Origin: Lysobacteraceae bacterium
GTDB taxonomy: Bacteria > Pseudomonadota > Gammaproteobacteria > Steroidobacterales > Steroidobacteraceae
Direction: 5' to 3'
Assembly: GCA_012516015.1 (NCBI GenBank)
Contig: JAAYXG010000319.1
Span: forward strand, 1 to 5,257
DNA: 5,257 nucleotides
The notes beneath the pieces were generated by a model. The model saw only the letters and a program-made list of their open reading frames with translations. It was not told the DNA's origin and made no database searches. Position 1 is the first letter of the stretch; each line of letters opens with the position of its first letter. Made by a program: the position numbers and the translations under genes. Shown in pieces: positions 1-5,257 of this stretch.

Positions 1-272
1 CGGCGTGGGGACAGAGCTACGTCATCGGCGTCGCGCCGCACGGCAGCGACGTGTGTGCGACCCCCGCCCACCTCATGCTCGGCCGGCATTGGACCGGCTG
101 TTACATGGGTGGCGCACGCCTCGACCGGCTCCCCGAGATCGTCGATTGGTATATGGAGCGAAAGATCGAGCTCGATTCGCTCATCACGCATCGGCTCGCT
201 CTCGATCAGATCAATGAAGGCTTCGAGCTCATGAAGCGAGGCGAATCGATCCGTACCGTAATTGCTTTGTAG
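1..272 (+). CDS. Class III-type zinc alcohol dehydrogenase (probable S-(hydroxymethyl)glutathione dehydrogenase), C-terminal part
   Basis: This is the 3' end of a gene that starts before the window. The frame runs from position 3 (AWGQSYVIGVAPHGSD...) to a TAG at 270-272, giving 89 visible residues. The stretch resembles the C-terminus of medium-chain zinc alcohol dehydrogenases of class III, which oxidise S-(hydroxymethyl)glutathione with NAD in formaldehyde detoxification and also accept longer primary alcohols. Seen here are WGQS-VIGVAP at the end of the coenzyme domain, a Gly-Gly-Ala-Arg turn, IVDWYMERKIELDSLITH, the INEGFELM helix, and the closing GESIRTVIAL, whose Arg matches the NAD-pyrophosphate-binding Arg of class III enzymes. 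The zinc-binding Cys/His residues lie upstream and cannot be checked. The loop after GGAR looks about one residue shorter than in FrmA-type enzymes, and no S-formylglutathione hydrolase gene follows, so a related alcohol dehydrogenase class remains possible. It converges on the VanZ-like gene. Confidence 0.87.
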   Translation, partial: AWGQSYVIGVAPHGSDVCATPAHLMLGRHWTGCYMGGARLDRLPEIVDWYMERKIELDSLITHRLALDQINEGFELMKRGESIRTVIAL

Positions 273-275
273 CAG

Positions 276-303
276 GTTGACAGTTCATGGTTGACGGTTG
301 ACG
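276..303 (+). repeat. Degenerate GTTGAC(A/G) heptamer array at the convergent gene ends
   Basis: Four consecutive 7-base units can be read: GTTGACA (276-282), GTTCATG (283-289, degenerate), GTTGACG (290-296) and GTTGACG (297-303). The array begins in the 12-base gap after the alcohol dehydrogenase stop and runs into the 3' end of the minus-strand VanZ-like gene. It supplies that gene's TGA stop (285-287) and encodes its last residues, VNRQP. The repeat is seen directly; its role is unknown. Confidence 0.6.
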
Positions 304-1397
304 GGCGGAAAGACTGCTTGCTTTAGCGGCTGACCGTCGCAACATTCGAGCTCGACGCGGACGAGATAAAACGTTTCTTCGCGAAGCGCCTCGCGCCTGA
401 ACATCAGTACTCTCGCTACGTTCCGCAGGTCGAGCTTGCGATCGCGCGGCGCAGCTTCGATATCTTCCAGCGCAATGCGAATCGTCGTACGCGCGAGCGG
501 CGCGAGCCGGAAGGTCGCGTTATAGCGATCTTCGTAGCTGTCATTGTGGTGTCGATCGTCGATACGCATCGAAATCGCGAGTTCGAACGAATTCGGATTG
601 ACGAGCTCGATCGCAAGATGATCGTAGCCCGTCCAATCCGGCGCAGGCTCTGCGATCCGGATGCCCGGCCACCTCGTCCCATGCAACTGGATCCGCAACG
701 CTCGCTCGGCTTCCGCGACAGCCCACTGTCGCGGAAGCGGCACGATATCGACCCGAGCATTGCGTGCGATGATGAACGGCAGCCCCACACCCCGCGTGAA
801 ATCCGCGATGACCGGAAACGCACGAGCGCGATCCGCATAGGCGTGGATCGTGAGAACGACCGGCCAGCAGAGCGCGCAGAGCGCAAGGAATCCGACGGCT
901 ACGAGAGCCGCTCGCGCTTTCCGTGCTATCGCTCGCCGGCTCGAATCGAATGCCGCGAATAGGAGCAGAAATCCGGCGGCGCCAAGCAGATCGGTCACCA
1001 AGTCATCGAGCGAGGCATCTCGCCCGGTAAATCGCTGCGCCACTTCGGTCGCGAGCCCCAAGAACGCTGTAAGCGCGAACACCAGCACGTATTGCCGCAC
1101 GAGCGGTTGTGCCACGAACCGTACCTGGCCGCGCAGACCAAAAAGGATGACGAGCGCGATGAGGCCGAACACCGGTCCGTGCGCGAAGTTGTGGAGCGTT
1201 CCGTTCAAGAGCGTGTTCTCCGCGGCGATTCGCGGAGAGAACACGACCGCACCCAAGAGAACCGCAAGGAGGAGAGCTGCTATCCCTACTTGGCGCATGG
1301 GACTCGCATAGACGCTCCAGAGCTCATTTCCCGAAGATTCCGTCAAAGAAGCGAATTCTCGGTGCTTCCCGCTGCAATCATCTCGAGCGTCGTTCAT
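285..1397 (-). CDS. VanZ-like family membrane protein with C-terminal beta-type (CBM/galactose-binding-like) domain
   Basis: This 370-residue protein starts at an ATG (1397-1395) that overlaps the upstream oxidoreductase stop as ATGA, which suggests translational coupling. Residues 1-33 are hydrophilic. Membrane segments follow at about 35-54, 72-88, 100-117, 136-150 and 163-183. Between them lie VanZ-family signatures: an HNFAHGPVFG segment at 69-78, and a Glu-x-x-Gln-x-Phe motif (118-123) followed by GRDASLDDLVTDLLGAAG (125-142). VanZ-like proteins are poorly characterised; VanZ itself lowers teicoplanin sensitivity. Residues about 200-352 form a second, soluble and probably beta-rich domain with AIELVNPNSFELAISMRIDD and a following HHNDSYEDRYN segment. 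This resembles carbohydrate-binding-module folds attached to some proteobacterial VanZ-like proteins. Function is unknown; envelope sugar binding is a guess. An internal ATG at 1298 (MRQVG), just before the first membrane segment, is an alternative start giving 337 residues. The last codons lie inside a heptamer repeat. Confidence 0.85.
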   Translation of the reverse strand: MNDARDDCSGKHREFASLTESSGNELWSVYASPMRQVGIAALLLAVLLGAVVFSPRIAAENTLLNGTLHNFAHGPVFGLIALVILFGLRGQVRFVAQPLVRQYVLVFALTAFLGLATEVAQRFTGRDASLDDLVTDLLGAAGFLLLFAAFDSSRRAIARKARAALVAVGFLALCALCWPVVLTIHAYADRARAFPVIADFTRGVGLPFIIARNARVDIVPLPRQWAVAEAERALRIQLHGTRWPGIRIAEPAPDWTGYDHLAIELVNPNSFELAISMRIDDRHHNDSYEDRYNATFRLAPLARTTIRIALEDIEAAPRDRKLDLRNVARVLMFRREALREETFYLVRVELECCDGQPLKQAVFPPVNRQP

Positions 1398-2404
1398 TGA
1401 GCAGTCGCACCGGCGACCTCCAGCACGATCTTCCCTTTGTGCACGCCGGATTCCATGTAGGCATGCGCGGCTGCCGCCTCTCGCAAGGGGAACACGCGGT
1501 CGACGACGGGCTTCACGCGGCCCGCCTCGATGAGCGGCCACACGTTGACCTCGATTTCGCGACGCAACGCGCCTTTGAACTCGGCGGAGCGCGGGCGCAA
1601 GAGCGATCCCGTCACGACGAGCCGCTTACGGGCGACTTCCAAGAGATCGAGCTCGCCGACGACGCCGCTTTGCACCGCAATCACGACGAGCCTGCCTTCG
1701 ATTGCGAGAGCGCGGACGTTACGCGGGAGATAACGACCGCCGACGATATCGAGCACGACATCGACGCCGCGGTCGTTCGTGCGCGCAGCGACCTCCGCGA
1801 CGAAGTCCTGTCGCTTGTAGTCGATCGCCATGCGAGCGCCCAGGCTTTCGCAGAAACGACATTTCTCTTCCGAACCCGCGGTGACATAGACGGTGGCGCC
1901 GAGCGCCGTTGCGATTTGAATCGCCATCACGCCGATGCCGCTCGAGCCGCCGTGAACGAGCAGCGTTTCTTCACCCCGCAGTGCACCGAGCTGAAACACG
2001 TTGCTCCACACCGTGAAGCACGCCTCCGGGAGCGAAGCGGCCTCGACCAAGCTCAAGCCGTCCGGAACGCGCAGCACCTGACGCGCATCGACAGCGACGT
2101 ACTCCGCGTAACCGCCGCCTTCGAGCAGCGCACACACTCGTTCATCGACGTGCAAACGCTCGACGCCGGCGCCGACCGCCGCGATCGTACCGGCCACTTC
2201 GAGGCCGAGATGCGTCGGTGCGCCGGGCGGCGGCGGATAGCGACCTCGCCGCTGAAGAAGGTCGGCACGATTGAGACCGGCAGCTGCGATCCGAATCAAC
2301 ACCTCGCCTGCCCCGACCGAGGGCAGAGGCTGCTGCGCGAGCCTCAACGCATCCGCTCCGCCCGGATGCGCGACTTCGACGACGTTCATTTGGTGTGGAA
2401 GCAT
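1394..2404 (-). CDS. NAD(P)H-quinone oxidoreductase, PIG3 family (zinc-free medium-chain dehydrogenase/reductase)
   Basis: This 336-residue protein has the full length and layout of the PIG3/quinone oxidoreductase branch of the MDR superfamily. These cytosolic enzymes use NADPH to reduce quinones or similar carbonyl acceptors and lack zinc. The N-terminal GroES-like domain (about 7-130) contains GEVLIRIAAAGLNRADLLQR (33-52), PPPPGAP (57-63), GLEVAG (67-72) and GGGYAEYVAV (96-105). The Rossmann domain carries the coenzyme loop HGGSSGIGVMAIQIA (151-165), then TAGSEEKC (175-182), GVDVVLDIVGG (213-223) and the closing HKGKIVLEV (322-330). Two starts are possible: ATG at 2404 (MLPHQMNVVEV) or ATG at 2389 (MNVVEV, 331 residues), the second being closer to many family members. 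Neither has a clear Shine-Dalgarno sequence, since a heptamer repeat lies just upstream. Its stop overlaps the VanZ-like gene start. The physiological substrate cannot be told from sequence. Confidence 0.93.
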   Translation of the reverse strand: MLPHQMNVVEVAHPGGADALRLAQQPLPSVGAGEVLIRIAAAGLNRADLLQRRGRYPPPPGAPTHLGLEVAGTIAAVGAGVERLHVDERVCALLEGGGYAEYVAVDARQVLRVPDGLSLVEAASLPEACFTVWSNVFQLGALRGEETLLVHGGSSGIGVMAIQIATALGATVYVTAGSEEKCRFCESLGARMAIDYKRQDFVAEVAARTNDRGVDVVLDIVGGRYLPRNVRALAIEGRLVVIAVQSGVVGELDLLEVARKRLVVTGSLLRPRSAEFKGALRREIEVNVWPLIEAGRVKPVVDRVFPLREAAAAHAYMESGVHKGKIVLEVAGATAQ

Positions 2405-2411
2405 TTTGTTC

Positions 2412-2537
2412 GGCTGGAGGCTGGTGGCTGGAGCAAGAAGAACGTTCCCTGTCTTCGCGGAAGTTCCTATTCATCGGCGTAGAAGCTGTGGCACGAGCTA
2501 AGAGGTCGGGATCTCCATCTGGCCCCAGCCTCCAGCC
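2412..2537. repeat. 126-bp intergenic segment bounded by a perfect 13-bp inverted repeat of GGCTGG heptamers
   Basis: The left end reads as three heptamers, GGCTGGA (2412-2418), GGCTGGT (2419-2425) and GGCTGGA (2426-2432). The right end (2525-2537, CCAGCCTCCAGCC) is the exact reverse complement of 2412-2424. About 100 bases lie between the arms, with no coding region that I can support. The segment fills almost all of the 137-bp gap between the Yip1-family gene and the oxidoreductase gene. The flanks show no convincing target-site duplication, so calling it a miniature inverted-repeat element would go beyond the evidence. Confidence 0.6.
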
Positions 2538-2541
2538 CCTT

Positions 2542-3777
2542 TTACTCGTCCTTCAGCGCTTCAAGCTTGGCCAAGTTGACGTCATTGAGCGCCTTCTTGA
2601 GATCGCGCAAATCGTCCGCCTGCCCCGCCACCTTGACCGTGAATCGATCGCCCACGACCACAGCGTACTCGCCGTTGGATGCGTCGCGCTCCCAATACTC
2701 GCGTACGAGCCGGCCGCGATCGCGATACACCCTTTCGATCGTGCCGCCGGATTCGCGCTCGGTGTCCACCCCCGTGAAGCCGGCGAGCGCCAGCAAACCT
2801 TTCGCCGAGCCGGTATCCACGATCTCGAGATCGAGTGTGCGTCCGCTGCGCTCGTCGGCGTACGTCGCGGTCGCCGTTGTAATCTCCAGGCCCATGGCGC
2901 TATTGCGTTCCACCGAGAGATCGGTGCGTGAATAGCCGCCCAAGGATTCGGGCAAGAACGGTTTGAGCCGCTCCGTCGGCAACGCCGCAACTGCACCGCC
3001 GCCGCCCAGCGCCGCACCCATCATCTCCTTGAGCGCCTCTTCTTGTGCCCGCTGATCGCCGGACGCCTGGGCCGCTTCGAGCTTCTTGCTCGCCTCCTCG
3101 ACGCTCTTACCCCACTCTTCGAGCTTGCCGAGCGGACTGTCCTTATCGAACTTCGCGTTGCTGCTCGAGTACGCACCGGCGCCCACACCGAAGCCCACAC
3201 CCGCGACGGAGGCCGCGATGGCGGCGACTACGAAGTACAGAATGATGGCGGCGATGATCGATACCGCGGTGTAGCCCGCCGCCTTCTCCGGCGGACACTT
3301 CATGGTATGCGGCAATCCAAGATACAGGAGGTAGATGCCGTAGATCGCGCCCGCCAGAGCGACCAACCAGCCGATCGCCGGAACGATCAGGGCGATGCCG
3401 GCAACCCATGCGGCGGTGTACGAGTAGGCGACGCTCTTGAGCGCCTGCGTACGATCCTTTTGTCCCCCGAACGTCGGTGCGAGCGCATCGACGATGAGCG
3501 CCATGACGAACACGCCGACGAACGCCAGCACGTAACTCACGATCATGGTCGTCAAGCCGGCGCCGAGCGGCACGCGGAAGGTTCCGGCAAACGGAACCGT
3601 CGTGCCGATGAGGCTCGTCTTGATGAAGCTCGCGAGCGCGGGTGCCGCCGCGAGCACGATGATGTAGTTCTTGTAGAGATCGCCGACCGTGGCAGGTTCG
3701 CCGGCAATGACCGGCCACTCCGCTTTCGGCTGCGTCAGAATCGCTTTCGCACGCGCGATGAGCTTGTTGAAGTCCAA
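2542..3777 (-). CDS. Yip1-family multi-pass membrane protein with extra C-terminal domain
   Basis: This 411-residue protein begins, by my choice, at a TTG (3777-3775) with the Shine-Dalgarno core GGAGG eight bases upstream. That gives M-DFNKLIARAKAILTQPKAEWPVI, the N-terminus usual for bacterial Yip1-family proteins. An in-frame ATG at 3816 would add 13 residues. Hydrophobic segments lie at about 36-56, 72-97, 120-155 (probably two passes) and 169-198, so the first half is an integral inner-membrane domain. A charged, Ala/Glu/Lys-rich, possibly coiled-coil linker follows (about 212-252), then a glycine hinge GGGG (258-261). A soluble domain covers about 268-411, opening with LKPFLPESLGGYSRTDLSVE (271-290) and containing DLEIVDTGSAKGLLAL (316-331), EYAVVVGDRFTVKV (370-383) and DLRDLKKALNDVNL (389-402). 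Eukaryotic Yip1 proteins act in vesicle traffic; the bacterial members have no established role and I assign none. It lies 209 bp downstream of lpdA on the same strand. Confidence 0.86.
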   Translation of the reverse strand: MDFNKLIARAKAILTQPKAEWPVIAGEPATVGDLYKNYIIVLAAAPALASFIKTSLIGTTVPFAGTFRVPLGAGLTTMIVSYVLAFVGVFVMALIVDALAPTFGGQKDRTQALKSVAYSYTAAWVAGIALIVPAIGWLVALAGAIYGIYLLYLGLPHTMKCPPEKAAGYTAVSIIAAIILYFVVAAIAASVAGVGFGVGAGAYSSSNAKFDKDSPLGKLEEWGKSVEEASKKLEAAQASGDQRAQEEALKEMMGAALGGGGAVAALPTERLKPFLPESLGGYSRTDLSVERNSAMGLEITTATATYADERSGRTLDLEIVDTGSAKGLLALAGFTGVDTERESGGTIERVYRDRGRLVREYWERDASNGEYAVVVGDRFTVKVAGQADDLRDLKKALNDVNLAKLEALKDE

Positions 3778-3784
3778 GATCGTG

Positions 3785-3792
3785 CCCTCCCC
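3785..3792 (-). promoter_or_regulatory. Shine-Dalgarno sequence that selects the TTG start of the Yip1-family gene
   Basis: On the minus strand the bases read GGGGAGGG. The GGAGG core (3786-3790) lies eight bases from the TTG at 3777-3775. This is the best ribosome-binding match I noted in the window and supports the TTG start over the ATG at 3816, which has no comparable element in front of it. Confidence 0.75.
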
Positions 3793-3913
3793 GTGTTGTC
3801 GTGTTCGAGCGTGCATCTTAGCCGTACGCGGGCCTGAGTGGCGCTGGCACGAACGGGCCTAGGGGAAACGCTCAACGGCTATCGCCGCAACTCGCTGCAC
3901 GCGCACAGACGGG

Positions 3914-3931
3914 GCGCGGCAAGTGCCGCGC
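3914..3931. other. GC-rich perfect stem-loop in the gap between lpdA and the Yip1-family gene
   Basis: GCGCGGC (3914-3920), loop AAGT (3921-3924) and GCCGCGC (3925-3931) form a perfect 7-bp stem with a 4-base loop. No run of T follows on either strand, so it is not a classic intrinsic terminator. It could stabilise the lpdA mRNA 3' end or be part of a leader for the downstream gene. It could also be chance in GC-rich DNA. Confidence 0.35.
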
Positions 3932-3960
3932 GCCATGCTCGTCGTGGATGAGTTGGGAGT

Positions 3961-3982
3961 CAGAAAGCGGCGCGTGGCCGCT
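3961..3982 (-). terminator. Possible weak intrinsic terminator of lpdA
   Basis: Four bases after the lpdA stop, the minus strand reads AGCGGC (3982-3977), loop CACGC, GCCGCT (3971-3966), then TTCTG. This is a perfect 6-bp stem with a 5-base loop followed by a short, broken T tract. Position directly behind the stop favours termination or 3'-end protection. The short T tract makes it weak, and read-through into the Yip1-family gene is quite possible. Confidence 0.35.
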
Positions 3983-3986
3983 GGCG

Positions 3987-5257
3987 CTATTTCTTTTTCT
4001 TGGGCAGGTACAAATCCGTCAGCGTCCCTTCGTACGCTTCCGCCGCAAACGCGATCGTCTCCGACAGCGTCGGGTGCGGGTGAATCGTAAGGCCGATGTC
4101 GGCGGCGTCGCAGCCCATCTCGATCGCCAACGCCACTTCGGAAATCAAATCCCCCGCGTTCGGACCAACGATACCGCCGCCGATCACGCGATGCGTGGCC
4201 GGATCGAACAGCAGCTTCGTGAACCCTTCATCGCGGCCGAGCGAGAGCGCCCGACCGCTTGCCGACCACGGGAAGCTCGCCTTTTCGTAGGCGATGCCTT
4301 TGGCTTTCGCGTCGGTCTCGGTGACACCGACCCACGCCACTTCCGGATCCGTGTAGGCAACGGAAGGAATGACGCGAGCGTCGAACGCGCGCTTCTCCCC
4401 ATGCGCCACCTCCGCCGCGAGCTTGCCTTCGTGAGTTGCCTTGTGCGCGAGCATCGGAGGTCCCGCGATGTCCCCGATCGCGAAGATGTGCGGCACATTC
4501 GTGCGCATCTGACGATCGACGGGGATGAAGCCGCGCTCGTTCACGACCACGCCGGCCGCCTCTGCGCCGATGCGCTTACCGTTCGGCGCGCGACCGACTG
4601 CGATCAACACCTTGTCGTAGAGCTGCGGTTCGATGCTCTCGCCGGACGAGCCTTCGGCCGACTCGAAATGAACGCGAAGGCCTTGCTTCTGCGCCTCGAT
4701 CTTCGTGACTTTCGTCTTCACCATGATGCGCTCGTAGCGCTTCGAGATGCGCCGCTCGAGCGGACGCACGAGATCGCGATCGCAGCCGGGAATGAGCCCG
4801 TCCGTGAGCTCGACGACGCTCACCTTCACACCGAGCGCCTGATAGACGGTCGCCATTTCGAGGCCGATGATGCCGCCGCCGACGACGAGCAAGCGCTTCG
4901 GCAAATCGAGCTCGAGCGCGCCTGTCGAATCGATGATGCGCGGATCGTCGGGCAAGCCCGGTAAGCGCACGGACTCGGAGCCGGCAGCGATGATGCAGTG
5001 CGCGAAAGAAACTCTTCGCTTCTCGCTCGCGCCCTCGGCTCCTTCGACTTCGATCTCGTGATCGGAAACGAAGCGACCGTAGCCGCGAATGACTTCCACC
5101 TTGCGCTGCTTCGCCATCGTCGCGAGCCCGCCCGTGAGCCGCGCCACAATCTTGTTCTTCCAATCGAGCAGCTTCGCGGCATCGATCTTGAGCTGACGGA
5201 ACTTGATGCCGGCGGACTCCATCTCCTGCGCGTCCTCGATGACCTTCGCCGCGTGCA
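3987..5257 (-). CDS. lpdA: Dihydrolipoyl dehydrogenase (E3 component of 2-oxoacid dehydrogenase complexes), N-terminus outside window
   Basis: This flavoprotein reoxidises the dihydrolipoyl groups of the pyruvate and related dehydrogenase complexes and passes electrons to NAD+. The frame is open to the window edge. The first residues read HAAKVIEDAQEMESAGIKF, which in E3 enzymes directly follows the redox-active Cys motif and IPSKALL, so the FAD-binding N-terminus and both active-site cysteines lie outside. Counting from the Met codon at 5222, the visible part has an NAD-binding VVGGGIIGLEM (113-123), AVGRAPNG (208-215), the second FAD motif VPHIFAIGDIAG (243-254), and the dimer-interface domain with HPHPTLSE. 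In that motif His383 and Glu388 correspond to the catalytic His-Glu pair of E3. It ends in a lysine tail (LPKKKK) and TAG at 3987-3989. Whether an N-terminal lipoyl domain is fused upstream cannot be seen. The aceE/aceF (E1/E2) genes often precede this type of gene, but lie outside if present. Confidence 0.95.
   Translation of the reverse strand, partial: HAAKVIEDAQEMESAGIKFRQLKIDAAKLLDWKNKIVARLTGGLATMAKQRKVEVIRGYGRFVSDHEIEVEGAEGASEKRRVSFAHCIIAAGSESVRLPGLPDDPRIIDSTGALELDLPKRLLVVGGGIIGLEMATVYQALGVKVSVVELTDGLIPGCDRDLVRPLERRISKRYERIMVKTKVTKIEAQKQGLRVHFESAEGSSGESIEPQLYDKVLIAVGRAPNGKRIGAEAAGVVVNERGFIPVDRQMRTNVPHIFAIGDIAGPPMLAHKATHEGKLAAEVAHGEKRAFDARVIPSVAYTDPEVAWVGVTETDAKAKGIAYEKASFPWSASGRALSLGRDEGFTKLLFDPATHRVIGGGIVGPNAGDLISEVALAIEMGCDAADIGLTIHPHPTLSETIAFAAEAYEGTLTDLYLPKKKK

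Noticed and set aside
1298..1397. A TTGACG sequence within the first codons of the VanZ-like gene as a possible internal promoter
   Set aside because: No acceptable -10 element is found at 16-18 bases, so only the chance -35-like hexamer remains.
1398..1541. Upstream ATG at 1541 that would lengthen the VanZ-like protein by 48 residues
   Set aside because: The extension lies wholly within the oxidoreductase gene in another frame, is Arg-rich like an out-of-frame shadow, and the ATGA start at 1397 explains the gene better.
2460..2472. A 13-base match to one arm of the yeast FRT recombination site (GAAGTTCCTATTC)
   Set aside because: The 8-base spacer and the second arm are absent, and no engineered DNA surrounds it. 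Treated as coincidence, though a vector or scar origin could be excluded by checking the natural assembly.
1397..2482. Long open frame on the plus strand (361 codons) opposite the oxidoreductase gene
   Set aside because: Its composition (rich in Arg, Asp, His, Ala) is that of an antisense shadow of a GC-rich gene. It shows no recognisable motif, while the opposite strand encodes a clear family member.
3815..3843. A TAAGAT -10-like hexamer on the minus strand upstream of the Yip1-family gene
   Set aside because: No hexamer resembling TTGACA lies 16-18 bases upstream (CGCCAC at the 17-base spacing), so a sigma-70 promoter is not supported.
3948..4964. Long open frame on the plus strand (338 codons) opposite lpdA
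   Set aside because: It is an antisense shadow of a well-conserved dihydrolipoyl dehydrogenase, with no motif or domain of its own.

Overview
The window is GC-rich chromosomal DNA with short intergenic gaps, ordinary metabolic genes and no mobile-element genes, rRNA, tRNA or CRISPR array that I can see. Protein-level resemblance points to a proteobacterium, most likely a gammaproteobacterium. The grounds are the style of the dihydrolipoamide dehydrogenase, the Yip1-family protein opening with the typical DFNKLIARAK start, and the VanZ protein with a C-terminal beta-type domain. The taxonomic call is inference from remembered family patterns, not a search.

Layout from left to right. Positions 1-272 (+ strand) hold the last 89 residues of a class III-type zinc alcohol dehydrogenase that began before the window. 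It converges, with only 12 bases between stop codons, on a block of four genes all read on the minus strand. In the order they would be transcribed (right to left), these are dihydrolipoyl dehydrogenase lpdA (5257-3987, 5' end outside the window), a four- to five-pass Yip1-family membrane protein with an extra C-terminal domain (3777-2542, TTG start), a PIG3-type NAD(P)H quinone oxidoreductase (2404-1394), and a VanZ-like membrane protein (1397-285). The last two overlap by the four bases ATGA and are probably translationally coupled. The gap between lpdA and the Yip1 gene (3778-3986, 209 bp) holds two GC-rich stem-loops, one of which could be a weak lpdA terminator. The gap between the Yip1 gene and the oxidoreductase (2405-2541, 137 bp) is bounded by a perfect 13-bp inverted repeat made of GGCTGG-type heptamers. 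There is no gene-free stretch longer than 300 bases.

Functionally, lpdA (E3 of 2-oxoacid dehydrogenase complexes), the oxidoreductase and the alcohol dehydrogenase are dinucleotide-dependent redox enzymes. The two membrane proteins have no assigned role, and I see no evidence that the five genes form one pathway.

I did not find a convincing new defence, mobile or RNA system. The observations most worth following are the two short heptamer repeat arrays (one encodes the last residues of the VanZ protein, the other sits where the ribosome-binding site of the oxidoreductase should be) and the extra C-terminal domains on the VanZ and Yip1 membrane proteins.
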